Shown here piece after piece: positions 16,430 to 25,048 of a stretch of DNA of 64,000 bases. The notes beneath the pieces are model-generated. The model did no database searches. It saw nothing but the letters and a program-made list of their open reading frames with translations, and was not told the DNA's origin. The stretch comes from Streptomyces tsukubensis (GTDB lineage: Bacteria; Actinomycetota; Actinomycetes; Streptomycetales; Streptomycetaceae): contig NZ_CP045178.1 in NCBI RefSeq assembly GCF_009296025.1, forward strand, positions 434,001 through 498,000. Reading direction: 5' to 3'. Numbering within the stretch: position 1 is the stretch's first letter; the number at the start of each line of letters is the position of its first letter. The translations under genes were made by a program, and so were the position numbers.

Positions 16430-16475
16430 CTAGCAAGCTCTTGCTGTAAGTTGCAGCAAGTGAGAGCAAGCTAGA
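16430..16475 (-). promoter_or_regulatory. Amylase control region with CTTGCTG/CAGCAAG repeats
   Basis: Inverted repeats crowd this region: AGCAAG (16432-16437) with CTTGCT (16440-16445), and CTTGCTG (16440-16446) with CAGCAAG (16454-16460), plus a further AGAGCAAGCTAG at about 16464-16475. CTTGCAG/CTTGCTG-type repeats are the known targets of the LacI-family maltose regulator (Reg1/MalR) at Streptomyces amylase and malE promoters. Position 50-95 nt upstream of the start fits glucose- and maltose-responsive repression. Confidence 0.75.
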
Positions 16476-16595
16476 GGCGCCCGGAAGGTCGGTCAAGACC
16501 TCGGACGGAAAGGTGTCCTTCACCTGCCGGAAACGAAGCCGACACGGTCAGTGGCGGCCGGTGCGATCACATCTCGGCCTCGGACAGGCCCCGTT

Positions 16596-17732
16596 TCAGC
16601 GGTACGTCCGCTCCGCCGGACCCGCGAGGAGCCGTTCGACCAGGTCCGCGTGGGCATGTCCGCGTACGACGAAGTGGATCTCCCACGGCGCTCCGCGAGC
16701 CAGTTCGGCCTCGACAGCCGGCCACAGGGCACCGAAGCTCTCCAGCGGGGTGAGGCCGCCTCTGCCGGATCCCAGGAGCGGCAGGCAGATGGAGAGGAGT
16801 GGCGGGTCCTCGCCGGCGGACTCCCGTGCGAGGAGAGCGAAGGCGGCGGCCACGGAACGTGTGACGACCGCGGGCCGCACGTCGTAGTCGTTGCTGTCGG
16901 GGCGGGGTACCGCCACGGCCGCGTGGTAGATCCGGCGCAGCCCCTGTTCCCCCAGCGCGCCGGCCGAGGTGGGTGCCACGGTTCCCGGCAGGGCCGCCCG
17001 GCCCGGCATACCGTTCCGGGCGGCCCACCCCCTCAACTCGTCGTGGACACAGTCCTCGACGAGTCCCCCCGTGGGGTCTTTGCGTGCTCCCGCGCGTCGC
17101 AGGGTCGCGGCGACCGACGACTTGAAAGGAGCGGGGAGCACGAAGTAGGTGTTGGACGGTGAGACCACGACATCGACGTCCCGCAACAGGTCCACGGAGT
17201 GGATGTGCACCGTCACGGTGACATGCCGGCCGTGCACGAGCGGAGTGAGCGTGCGGTGCGACGGGGCCAGCTCTGAGGGGGCGGCCCGCCCGCCCTCCTC
17301 ACCGGTTCCGAGCCGGTCGGCGAGGGCCGTACCGGTCGTCGGCGGTGCGGCGATGAGCAGGATCCGTTCCACGATCTGCCCGAGCACCATCAGCTCATGG
17401 TGTTTGCGAAACCGTTCGACGCTGACCCCGTAGACCTGCGCGGCCCGGCGTCTGCGGTCGGCCGCCGGCCAGTCCCGCGTGCCACCGGCGAGTCCGAGGC
17501 TGTACTCGGCGGCCGTCTGAAGGGTGCCCCCGCCGATTCCAGAGACGGCGGTACGCAGCAACTCCTCGACCGTCGCGGGGTGGGCCTGGAGCGCGCCGGG
17601 CGGCCGCCGCTCGACGATCCCGGAGAGTCCTGGGGTGGGGAGCGAGCGCAGCCCCACGACCCCGGCCCGTCTCACCATCCGCACCTCCGCGAGTAATGCC
17701 CCGTAGTCGGGCAGGGGAAAGGGGTGCGCCAT
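16596..17732 (-). CDS. Macro-domain-like protein of the actinobacterial type
   Basis: 378-residue cytosolic protein. The C-terminal half (about residues 175-378) looks like a macro (ADP-ribose-binding) domain: VVSPSNTYFVLPAPFKSS is the equivalent of the VNAANT loop, and LPLLGSGRGGL is the second phosphate-binding loop. The canonical GGGVA triplet is replaced, as in related Streptomyces proteins. The N-terminal half (AAEYSLGLAGGTRDWPA and QVYGVSVERFRKHHE) looks like a helical regulatory module often found in streptomycete signalling proteins. A role in ADP-ribose metabolism or signalling is possible; no substrate is claimed. Start chosen at ATG 17732. Confidence 0.7.
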   Translation of the reverse strand: MAHPFPLPDYGALLAEVRMVRRAGVVGLRSLPTPGLSGIVERRPPGALQAHPATVEELLRTAVSGIGGGTLQTAAEYSLGLAGGTRDWPAADRRRRAAQVYGVSVERFRKHHELMVLGQIVERILLIAAPPTTGTALADRLGTGEEGGRAAPSELAPSHRTLTPLVHGRHVTVTVHIHSVDLLRDVDVVVSPSNTYFVLPAPFKSSVAATLRRAGARKDPTGGLVEDCVHDELRGWAARNGMPGRAALPGTVAPTSAGALGEQGLRRIYHAAVAVPRPDSNDYDVRPAVVTRSVAAAFALLARESAGEDPPLLSICLPLLGSGRGGLTPLESFGALWPAVEAELARGAPWEIHFVVRGHAHADLVERLLAGPAERTYR

Positions 17733-18096
17733 GGCGGCAACATTGTCACCGGCGCTCCTCCCGTCGCAAGACCGTTCGCTCCTTCCATTGAACAGATCGA
17801 GCTGGGCGCGGGCTGGTCGCTTCCGGGGCGGTTCGGGGGAGGGCGCCGCATCGGTGCCACCGGACGGCACACCCGGTATTCCTCTACGTGTTCCGCTGCC
17901 CGTTTCTCCACGCGTTCCGCCACGCGTCTCCAACGCGGCGACCCGGCACGTGAATCGGCACCCGGAACCGGGCTGGACACCTGGACCGCTGGGCAGTAAC
18001 GTCCGCGACTGAACTTAGTTAGGTGATCGATACACCGACATCGGCCACCCTGTACCGCGCTGCCTCGTTCCCTGAGGCGCGCCGGAGGTATCCCCC
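17733..18096. other. Divergent intergenic region upstream of the P450 operon
   Basis: Divergent space between the macro protein and the ferredoxin gene. The AT-richer segment 18011-18050 contains the small palindrome AACTTAGTT (18012-18020) and a GGTG...CACC symmetry next to it. It is a reasonable site for the operon promoter and for the TetR encoded at the end of this operon. SD GGAGG lies at 18084-18088. No gene is seen. Confidence 0.4.
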
Positions 18097-18291
18097 ATGA
18101 AGATCACCGTCGAAGAGGACAAGTGCTGCGGTGCGGGCCAGTGCGTCCTGGTGGCGCCAGAGGTGTTCGACCAGCGGGACGACGACGGCATCGTCGTCGT
18201 GCTGCATCAGACCCCGCCCCAGGAGCAGTACGAGAACGTCCGTGAGGCGGCGGCCGTCTGCCCCGCCGCCGCGATCGAGGTGCACGAGTGA
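18097..18291 (+). CDS. [3Fe-4S]-type ferredoxin partner of cytochrome P450
   Basis: 64-residue ferredoxin. Cys10/11, Cys16 and Cys55 (CCGAGQC ... VCPAAAI) give the CX5C...CP pattern of the single-cluster ferredoxins that donate electrons to actinobacterial P450s. GGAGG lies 8 nt before ATG 18097. The stop overlaps the GTG start of the reductase by 4 nt. It would carry electrons from that reductase to the P450 encoded three genes downstream. Confidence 0.95.
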   Translation: MKITVEEDKCCGAGQCVLVAPEVFDQRDDDGIVVVLHQTPPQEQYENVREAAAVCPAAAIEVHE

Positions 18292-19571
18292 CCTGGCCTC
18301 GTTCCGTCGTGGTCGTGGGCGCCTCCGCGGCCGGTCTGGCCGCCGCGGAGGGGCTGCGCCGCCAAGGTTATGACGGCTCCCTGACACTGATCGGCGAGGA
18401 GAGCCACGCCCCCTACGACCGTCCTCCGCTGTCCAAACAGTTGCTGGCGGGCAGTTGGGAGGCCGACCGCACCGCCCTGCGTACCCCGGAGGTGCTGTCG
18501 GGTCTGGACCTGGAACTACGGCTGGGGTCGGCGGCCACCGGGCTGGACACCCGGGCGCGTGAAGTGGTGCTGGCGGACGGTTCCCGTGTGGCGTACGAGG
18601 GGCTCGTGATCGCCACAGGCACCCGCGCCCGGCGCCTGCCCGGTACCGACGGCGTGCCGGGAGTCCATGTGCTGCGCACGCTGGAGGACGCCCTCGCGCT
18701 GCGGGCCCAGTTGGCGCTCGCGCCTCACCTCGTCATCGTCGGCGGCGGTTTCGTCGGGGCCGAGGCCGCGGCCGTCGCCCGGGGCCTCGGCTGCGAGGTC
18801 ACCTTGGTCACCGACGCTCCGCAGCCGATGAGCGACGCCCTGGGCAGTGACATCGGCGCCGTGCTGCGCCAGGTGCACACCGAACACGGAGTCAAGGTCG
18901 TGACCGGCGTGCTCGCCGAACGGATTCTGATCGATGGCGGGCGTGCGACCGGCGTCGTCCTTTCCGACGGCCGTACGGTGAGCGCCGGTGCGGTGCTCGT
19001 CGGCATCGGCGCGGTGCCCAACACCGAGTGGCTGGCCGGCAGTGGCATCCCGCTCGGCAACGGCATCGAGTGCGATGCCACCCTCCGGGCCGGTGACGGC
19101 GTCTGGGCCGCGGGCGACGTCGCCTCCTGGCCCGACCCGCTCACCGGTGCGCGTACCCGCGTCGAGCACCGCACCAACGCCGGCGAACAGGGCCTCGCGG
19201 CAGCCCGCAACCTCCTGGCGGAACCAGGAGCGGCGGTGCCTTTCAGCACGGTGCCCTACGTGTGGTCCGACCAGTACGACCTGAAGATCCAGATCCACGG
19301 GCGCACCGGAGGAGCGGACCGCATCGCGCTGGTCGACGGTTCCTTGGACGCCCGGAAGTTCACCGCGCTCTACGGCAGGGACGGCCACGTGTGCGGAGCC
19401 GTCGGCGTCAACATGCTGCGCCCACTGCGTGCCCTTCGTCCTCTCGTGGCCGACCGCGTCCCCTGGGACGAGGCCCTGGCCGCCGGCGCGGTGGAGCCAC
19501 CGCACGGCGAACCCATCCCCGGCGCCATCCCCGAAAGTGCCATCCCCGAGCCGACAGGAGGCGCCCGCTGA
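18288..19571 (+). CDS. FAD-dependent NAD(P)H:ferredoxin reductase
   Basis: 427-residue pyridine nucleotide-disulfide-type reductase. The FAD Rossmann loop is VVVGASAAGLAAAEGL (residues 7-22), the NAD(P)H loop is VIVGGGFVGAEAAAVARGLG (about 144-163), and the second FAD motif is VWAAGDVASW. The C-terminal reductase domain (VPYVWSDQYDLKIQIHG) is of the rhodocoxin/putidaredoxin reductase type. It reduces the upstream ferredoxin. GTG start overlaps the ferredoxin stop; its stop overlaps the next ATG (TGATG). Confidence 0.95.
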   Translation: MTWPRSVVVVGASAAGLAAAEGLRRQGYDGSLTLIGEESHAPYDRPPLSKQLLAGSWEADRTALRTPEVLSGLDLELRLGSAATGLDTRAREVVLADGSRVAYEGLVIATGTRARRLPGTDGVPGVHVLRTLEDALALRAQLALAPHLVIVGGGFVGAEAAAVARGLGCEVTLVTDAPQPMSDALGSDIGAVLRQVHTEHGVKVVTGVLAERILIDGGRATGVVLSDGRTVSAGAVLVGIGAVPNTEWLAGSGIPLGNGIECDATLRAGDGVWAAGDVASWPDPLTGARTRVEHRTNAGEQGLAAARNLLAEPGAAVPFSTVPYVWSDQYDLKIQIHGRTGGADRIALVDGSLDARKFTALYGRDGHVCGAVGVNMLRPLRALRPLVADRVPWDEALAAGAVEPPHGEPIPGAIPESAIPEPTGGAR

Positions 19572-20891
19572 TGCCCACGGACAACGCGGAAGCAGACGGA
19601 GCGACAGCGGACGGAGGGGCCTCGGACGGAGCGACGGCGGGCAGCCCGACACGAGACGCGGGGCGGCCGAGGGCCGGTGTCGTGGGCCTCGGCATGATCG
19701 GTGGCGGTGTCGCCGTAAGCCTGGCGCGTAGCGGCCGAGCCGTGGTGGTCCAGGACGTCCGCCCACGCCCTGCCGGGCGTACCCGCTCCGCTGGCATCCC
19801 CCGCCGAGGTCGCACTCCACAGCGACGTGGTGATGGTGGCGGTCGTCAACGCGGCGCAGGCGCGCGATGTCATCCGCGGTGAGAACGGGCTGCTCTCCGC
19901 GGCCCACCCCGACCTGACGATCGTGCTGCTCAGCACCGTCGACCTGCCCGCCGTCCGCGAGCTGGCCGCCGCCTGTGAGGAGGCCGGCGTCGGATTCCTG
20001 GACTGCGGCGTCACCCCCGGCGACAAGGCCGCCGAGCACGGCATGGTCGCCATCCTCGGCGGCGCCGACGACACGGTCGAGCGGGCGATGCCGGTACTGC
20101 GGGACTGGGCCAAGAAGGTCGTGCACTGCGGTCCTTCAGGCGCCGGCATGGCCACCAAGATCGCCCGCAATGTCATCACGTACGGCAGTTGGCGCACGGT
20201 CGCCGAGGCGTCGGCGCTGGTGGAGGCGGCGGGGGTGGACCTCGACTCGCTCGCCACCGTCATCGAGAACGCCGATCCCGAGGGCGCCACTCTGCTGCAA
20301 CTGCTGCACATGAAGCAGGACGGCGTGCCGGAGTCACTGCTCAAGCAGGTCGAGGGCCTGATGGTCAAGGACCTCTCCGCCGCGCGGGAGTTGGGCACCG
20401 CGCTCGGCGTGGACACGCCTCTGGTGAACATCGCCCACGACCGCGCGCGGCAGACCCTCGGGCTGGACGAGGCCCCCGTACGGCCCACCGCTCCGCTGCC
20501 CGAGGACCGGCGCGAGCGGGGCGTGGAGATGATGAGACGGGTCTACGGCCCCGAACTCGCGCAGAGTGTCGGCGAACCGGCCGACCCCTTCACCGCCGAC
20601 ACCCTCGACTATCTCTTCGCGGATGTCTGGAGCCGCTCCGGACTGTCCGTACGAGACCGGCGGCTGCTCACCCTCGGCGTGGCCGCGTCCACCGGCCGTG
20701 CCGACCTGATCAAGATCCAGACCGCCGGAGCCCTCGCCAACGGGGAGTTCACCCCGCGGCAACTGCACGAGGCGGTGCTGCACCTGGCGCTCTATGTCGG
20801 CTGGTGCAACGCCACCGCCACCCACCAGGGCGTCACCGCCGCCCTGGCCGACCACACCGCACCCGCCCAGGAATCACCGGAGGAACGATGA
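19571..20891 (+). pseudogene. NAD-dependent (HIBADH/6PGDH-like) dehydrogenase fused to carboxymuconolactone decarboxylase-like domain, frameshifted
   Basis: An ATG at 19571 opens a frame with a low-complexity Ala/Gly/Asp N-terminus, then GVVGLGMIGGGVAVSLARSG (Rossmann) and VVVQDVRP. After about 19760 the homology continues in another frame: ALPGVPAPLASPAEVALHS, DVVMVAVVNAAQ, then GFLDCGVTPGD, the HIBADH-type catalytic region GPSGAGMATKIARN, and a C-terminal CMD-like domain (WSRSGLSVRDRRLLTLGVAA). A single extra C in the GTCCGCCCACGCC stretch (19755-19767), or loss of two bases, would explain the shift. The rest is intact to its stop, which overlaps the P450 ATG by 4 nt. This is a recent frameshift or a sequencing error. 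Confidence 0.85.
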
Positions 20892-22096
20892 CCGAGTCCC
20901 TTCCCGACATGCCCGTCCAGCGCACCCGGCTGCTGGACCCGCCGCTCGAATACGACCAGCTGCGCGAGGAGCAGCCCGTCACCCGGGTCCGTTTCCCCAA
21001 CGGTTCCACCGGCTGGCTGGTGACCCGCTTCGAGGAGGGCAGCGAGGTCTTCTCCGACCCACGGATGAGTGCCCGCCGCCCCCGGCACGACACCCCCGAG
21101 GGAGAGGTGTCCGAGGCCGACAACGAAGCGCCGTTCAACCCGACGTTCGTGATGATGGACGAGCCCGACCACAGCCAGTACCGCAGGCTGCTGACCGGCC
21201 GTTTCACCCCCAAGAGCGTAGGGAAGAACCTCCAGCCCTACATCGACAAGATCGTCGAAGAGCACTTGGACGCCATCGCCGCCGGGCCCGAGACCTTCGA
21301 CTTCGTCCAGGCGATGTCGCTGCCCATCCCCTGCCTGGTCATCTGCGAACTGCTCGGTGTCCCCTATGAGGACAGGGACGGCTTCCACCACGCCACCGAG
21401 ATCATGATGGACATGTCCCACAGCCGCGAGGAGCGCGACAGCGGCGCCAAGTGGCTCATCGACTACATCACCGCCCTGGTCGCCAAGAAGCGTGCGGACA
21501 AAGCCACCGAGGGGTTGCTGGCCGAGCTGATCCAGGTCGCCGACGAGGAGGGCTCCTTCCTCACCGACGACGAGCTGATCGGTATGGGTGTACTGCTGCT
21601 TTTCGCCGGACACGACACGACGGCCAGCATGATCGGCCTCTCCACCCTGACCCTGCTCACCCACCCCGAGCAGCGCCAGGACCTCGCCGAGAACCCGGCG
21701 AAGATCGGCCCGGCCGTCGAGGAACTGCTGCGCTATCTGACCATCGTGCAGTTCGGCCTCGGGCGGGTCGCCAAGGAGGATCTGGAACTCGGCGGCCAGC
21801 GGATCCGTGCGGGCGAACTCGTCGTGGTCGCGATGCCCGCCGCCAACCGTGACCCGCGCGTCTTCGACAACCCGGACACCCCCGACTTCGACCGCAGGAT
21901 GACCCGCCACCTCGCCTTCGGCTACGGCGTCCACCAGTGCCTCGGCCAGAACATCGCCCGCGCCGAGCTGAAGACCGTCCTGCCTCGGCTCTTCGCGCGC
22001 TTCCCGAACCTGCGGCTCGCCGTGCCCGCGGAGGAGGTGCCCATGGACACCTACGGCACCAACTACGCGGTGAAGAAGCTCATGGTCACCCGCTGA
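20888..22096 (+). CDS. Cytochrome P450
   Basis: 402-residue soluble bacterial P450. The I-helix oxygen motif is LLFAGHDTTAS, the K-helix ExxR lies in VEELLRYLTIV, and the heme-ligand loop is FGYGVHQCLGQNIAR (Cys ligand). It is a CYP105/107-like class I enzyme fed by the ferredoxin and reductase of the same operon. With a dehydrogenase/CMD protein and a TetR the operon looks like a catabolic or xenobiotic-oxidation unit rather than a tailoring gene; substrate unknown. ATG 20888 overlaps the preceding stop by 4 nt. Its 3' end starts a short tandem repeat. Confidence 0.97.
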   Translation: MTESLPDMPVQRTRLLDPPLEYDQLREEQPVTRVRFPNGSTGWLVTRFEEGSEVFSDPRMSARRPRHDTPEGEVSEADNEAPFNPTFVMMDEPDHSQYRRLLTGRFTPKSVGKNLQPYIDKIVEEHLDAIAAGPETFDFVQAMSLPIPCLVICELLGVPYEDRDGFHHATEIMMDMSHSREERDSGAKWLIDYITALVAKKRADKATEGLLAELIQVADEEGSFLTDDELIGMGVLLLFAGHDTTASMIGLSTLTLLTHPEQRQDLAENPAKIGPAVEELLRYLTIVQFGLGRVAKEDLELGGQRIRAGELVVVAMPAANRDPRVFDNPDTPDFDRRMTRHLAFGYGVHQCLGQNIARAELKTVLPRLFARFPNLRLAVPAEEVPMDTYGTNYAVKKLMVTR

Positions 22097-22146
22097 TCGC
22101 TCCTACCCGCTGAGCATTTCTACCCGCTGATCCCTCCGCCCGCTGA
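22088..22146 (+). repeat. 17-bp tandem repeat at the P450 3' end
   Basis: ACCCGCTGA, which contains the P450 stop codon, recurs at 22088, 22105 and 22122, with a GCCCGCTGA variant at 22138 (spacings 17, 17, 16). Intervening bases are similar (TCGCTCCT, GCATTTCT, TCCCTCCG). It looks like replication-slippage duplication of the gene terminus. Confidence 0.8.
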
Positions 22147-22328
22147 ACACTCCCCCACGGTGGCGCGGCCGTCCGGCTCCCCATGGTGCCGGACGTCCGT
22201 CCGGGTGCGGCAGCCGTCCGGCACCTCCTTCCCGCCGTCCCTCCGCCCTCGGCCGCCCCGAGGTGGCGATGGCCGCGGGTCCGACGCGCACGCGTAGGCT
22301 CGGGCACGCAGAAGGAAAGGACAGAGAC

Positions 22329-23096
22329 ATGTGCGCGCAGCCGACCCCACCCGAGCCACCCGCCGGCGAGCGGCCCCGCAGCCGCAGGGGTGAGGGCGAC
22401 CGGCTGCGCGGGGAGATCCTGGACGCGGTCAACCGGCTGCTGGTCGAGTGGGGCAGCACCGAGAAGCTGACCATCAGGGCCGTCGCCAAGGAGGTGGGGG
22501 TCGCCGCGCCCAGCCTCTACCTGCACTTCTCGGACAAGACCGAGATGATCTGGGAGGCGCTGGCGGACAAGTACCGCGACCTCGCCGACCAGATGCGTAC
22601 CTCGGACGAGCGGGTCGCCCACGAGAACGGGGGCGACCCGCTCGCCCGGCTGCGGGCCCAGGTGCACACCTACTGCCGCTTCGCCCTGCGCGCCCCCGGC
22701 CAGTACCGGCTCATGTACGAGATGCGCCAGCCCACCGTCGACCCGGGGCGCATCGGACGCCACCCCGCCCGCCTGGTCTCGGAACGCTTCCGCGAGGCCG
22801 TAGGGCGCTGCAAGGACGACGGCTATGTGCTCACCCTCCCGGCGGAACAACTCGCCCAGACCTTGTGGGCAGGGCTGCACGGCAACGTCGCCCTCACCCA
22901 CAGCCTCTTCCCTGACGTCTCCGCGGAGCACCTCGTCCTCGGCCTCGCCGACGGGCTGCTGGACTCCATGATCCGCCTCCCGGGCAGAGCGTCCGGGGCC
23001 GCCCGGGACGAGGGCGAGGACTCCGCGGTGGTCACCGCGATCCGCGCCATACTCAGCGGGGCGGAGGTCCCCGAACTCGGCGCGGACACGGCCTGA
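22329..23096 (+). CDS. TetR-family transcriptional regulator
   Basis: 255-residue regulator with a long Pro/Arg-rich N-terminus. The helix-turn-helix lies at about residues 45-70 (KLTIRAVAKEVGVAAPSLYL then HFSDKTEMI). The C-terminal ligand domain is WHG/TetR_C-like (CRFALRAPGQYRLMYEM and LWAGLHGNVALTHS). It lies downstream and co-directional with the P450 operon and probably controls it. ATG 22329 has GGAAAGGA upstream. Confidence 0.93.
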   Translation: MCAQPTPPEPPAGERPRSRRGEGDRLRGEILDAVNRLLVEWGSTEKLTIRAVAKEVGVAAPSLYLHFSDKTEMIWEALADKYRDLADQMRTSDERVAHENGGDPLARLRAQVHTYCRFALRAPGQYRLMYEMRQPTVDPGRIGRHPARLVSERFREAVGRCKDDGYVLTLPAEQLAQTLWAGLHGNVALTHSLFPDVSAEHLVLGLADGLLDSMIRLPGRASGAARDEGEDSAVVTAIRAILSGAEVPELGADTA

Positions 23097-23198
23097 CCGT
23101 TCCCGCCGGCCCACGACCGATGAGTTCCGGGCGCCCCACCGGTCTGTCTCCTGGAGAAGCAGCCATTCCACGGACGCGTATCGAACCAGGAGGACCCG

Positions 23199-23762
23199 AT
23201 GATCGACCTGAAACCGGCCTGTGGCCGGATGATCGACCTGCTCGCAGCTGTTTCCGATGATCAACTCACCAGCCCCACTCCCTGTGCCAATTACACCTTG
23301 GGTGCCCTCATCGACCATGTCGACGAAGCCGCGGTGGGGTTCGCCGTACTCGGCCGCAAGGAAGGTGGCGAACAGCCGGGCCCGGACGCCGGTGCCGACT
23401 CCGCGACGCACCATGGGGCCGTCGGGCGAGAGACCGTCGCCGAGCATGTACGAGTGCTCGGTGAGGCCTGGGACGACCCCGCCGCCTGGTACGGCGGCAC
23501 CGCGACGGCAGGGTTCGAGCTGTCGAACGAGGTGTGGGGCAGGATCGCGCTGACCGAAATGGTGGTGCACAGCTGGGACATCGCCCGTTCCCTCGACCGC
23601 CCCGTACATCTGCCCGAGGAGACGCTGCGGGTCTGCCTCGATCATGTGACGACGTTCCTCCCGAACGCCCCCGTGCCTGAGCTGTGGGGCCCGGCGGTCG
23701 CGGTGCCGCCCGACGCTCCCCTGCTCGATCACATCGTGGCCGCCACCGGTCGGACGCCGTAA
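23199..23762 (+). CDS. TIGR03086-family (mycothiol-dependent maleylpyruvate isomerase-like) protein
   Basis: 187-residue DinB/maleylpyruvate-isomerase-fold protein. The N-terminal metal-binding and thiol-binding features are present: TSPTPCANYTLGALIDHVDE (the W of the usual TPC..W is replaced by Y), and the conserved MVVHSWDIARSLDRP block. Family members are predicted to be mycothiol-linked metalloenzymes. Monocistronic, with AGGAGG 6-7 nt before ATG 23199. Confidence 0.88.
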   Translation: MIDLKPACGRMIDLLAAVSDDQLTSPTPCANYTLGALIDHVDEAAVGFAVLGRKEGGEQPGPDAGADSATHHGAVGRETVAEHVRVLGEAWDDPAAWYGGTATAGFELSNEVWGRIALTEMVVHSWDIARSLDRPVHLPEETLRVCLDHVTTFLPNAPVPELWGPAVAVPPDAPLLDHIVAATGRTP

Positions 23763-23991
23763 CCCCCGTGGCGCGTGGCGCGGCGGCGCCCGAGCGGCCG
23801 GGGGTCGCCGTTCCGCCACCCACCGGTTCCGTGGCCGGGCTCGACGACGAGGAAGTGCCCGAGGTCCGCTCCCCGCGCGCTGTCGGGACCGCCCCGCTGA
23901 CCGGCAGGACCTCGTGCGGCCGCGGAGCCGGCTGACTCGCATCGCCCGCGACGGGTTCGCCGTGGAAGTACGGGCATGCGGCTGACCGGCG

Positions 23992-24945
23992 TCAGCGGCC
24001 GGGCGTGAGCGCCGTGAGATCGATGACGGTCTTCCCGCGACGGGGGCCCGTCCCCGCCGCAGCGTGTGCTTCGGCCGCCCGGCCGGCGGGGAAGACCGCC
24101 TGGACCGGTACCCTGAACAGTCCCTTTTCGGCGAGATCCGCAGCGACGGCGAGTCCGTGGCGCCCGTCGGGCTGCCCGCCGAACTGGCCTAGGGAGAGGC
24201 GCACTTCACGGCTGGGGCCGGTGAAATCCGCCAGGGTCACCACCGACCGAGGTCCGTCGGTGAGACTGATGAGTTCATCGAGCGAGCCGGCTCCGGCCAC
24301 GTCGAGCGCGCGGTCGACACGTGAGATGCCCAGCGCGCGAACCCGCTCGGGCAGGCCGGGCCCGTAGGGCAGGGGGGTCGCGCCGAGACCGGAGAGGAAT
24401 TCTTCGCTGCCGGGGCGGCCGGTCCCGACGACACGGGCTCCACGAGCCACGGCCAGTTGCACGGCGATGCTCCCGACACCACCCGTCGCGCCGTCGATCA
24501 GCAGGGTCGTGTCCACCTCCTCGCCCACGCCGAGCAGGTCCAGGGCACGGGTCGCCGTCTCCACGCTCGTCCCGGCTCCACCCGCTTCCTCCCAGGACAG
24601 AGCGGCCGGCTTCACCGCCCAGAACGCCAGGACGGCGAACTGCGCGCTCGCCCCGCCCAGTCGGGCGACATCGACGGCGCCGAACACTTCGTCCCCGATG
24701 GCAAAGCCTTCTACGCCCTCGCCGACCTCGTCGATCACGCCGGCCGCGTCCACGCCAGGGATGTGGGGCAGGGCAAGGCTGTCGCGTGAGGGTGATTCAC
24801 CGGCCCGCAGCGCGAGGTCGACCGGCGAAACCGCGCCGGCGCGGACCGCGACGCGCACCTCGCCCCGAGCTGCGTGCGGCTCGGGCGCGGAGCGGATGCC
24901 GAGTACGTCGGGAGAACCGAAACGGTCGAACTGCACTGCTTGCAT
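23992..24945 (-). CDS. Zinc-independent MDR/quinone oxidoreductase-like NADP-dependent oxidoreductase
   Basis: 317-residue medium-chain dehydrogenase/reductase of the quinone oxidoreductase type. It has the N-terminal GroES-like domain (MQAVQFDRFGSPDVL, HIPGVDAAGVIDEVGEGV) and a NADPH loop LIDGATGGVGSIAVQLA; there are no catalytic or structural zinc ligands. It probably reduces quinones or enones. ATG 24945 has GGAGAGG 5 nt upstream; an alternative GTG two codons earlier lacks SD spacing. Divergent from a TetR gene 103 nt away, which likely controls it. Confidence 0.93.
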   Translation of the reverse strand: MQAVQFDRFGSPDVLGIRSAPEPHAARGEVRVAVRAGAVSPVDLALRAGESPSRDSLALPHIPGVDAAGVIDEVGEGVEGFAIGDEVFGAVDVARLGGASAQFAVLAFWAVKPAALSWEEAGGAGTSVETATRALDLLGVGEEVDTTLLIDGATGGVGSIAVQLAVARGARVVGTGRPGSEEFLSGLGATPLPYGPGLPERVRALGISRVDRALDVAGAGSLDELISLTDGPRSVVTLADFTGPSREVRLSLGQFGGQPDGRHGLAVAADLAEKGLFRVPVQAVFPAGRAAEAHAAAGTGPRRGKTVIDLTALTPGR

Positions 24946-24959
24946 GATCACCTCTCCTG

Positions 24960-24974
24960 CCCGGAGCTTCCGGG
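24960..24974. promoter_or_regulatory. Palindrome in the oxidoreductase/TetR divergent promoter
   Basis: CCCGGA-GCT-TCCGGG is a perfect inverted repeat with 6-bp arms and a 3-bp spacer. It sits in the 103-nt gap between the divergent oxidoreductase and TetR genes, so it is a candidate TetR operator. It could equally form a 5'-UTR hairpin in the oxidoreductase mRNA. Confidence 0.45.
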
Positions 24975-25048
24975 CGCCGCCTTACGGTAGACATGGATGT
25001 GGAGCAGGTGTTCCGTATCAGGCTGAAGTGAGAATCGCGGAGATCGAA

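Noticed and set aside
18013..18096. Mobile element boundary or attachment site near the P450 operon
   Set aside because: Only a short AT-rich promoter-like segment is present; no integrase, tRNA or target-site duplication was found.
22086..23942. 618-codon minus-strand frame across the TetR and TIGR03086 genes
   Set aside because: Covers two real plus-strand genes and the intergenic gap, without SD or family pattern.
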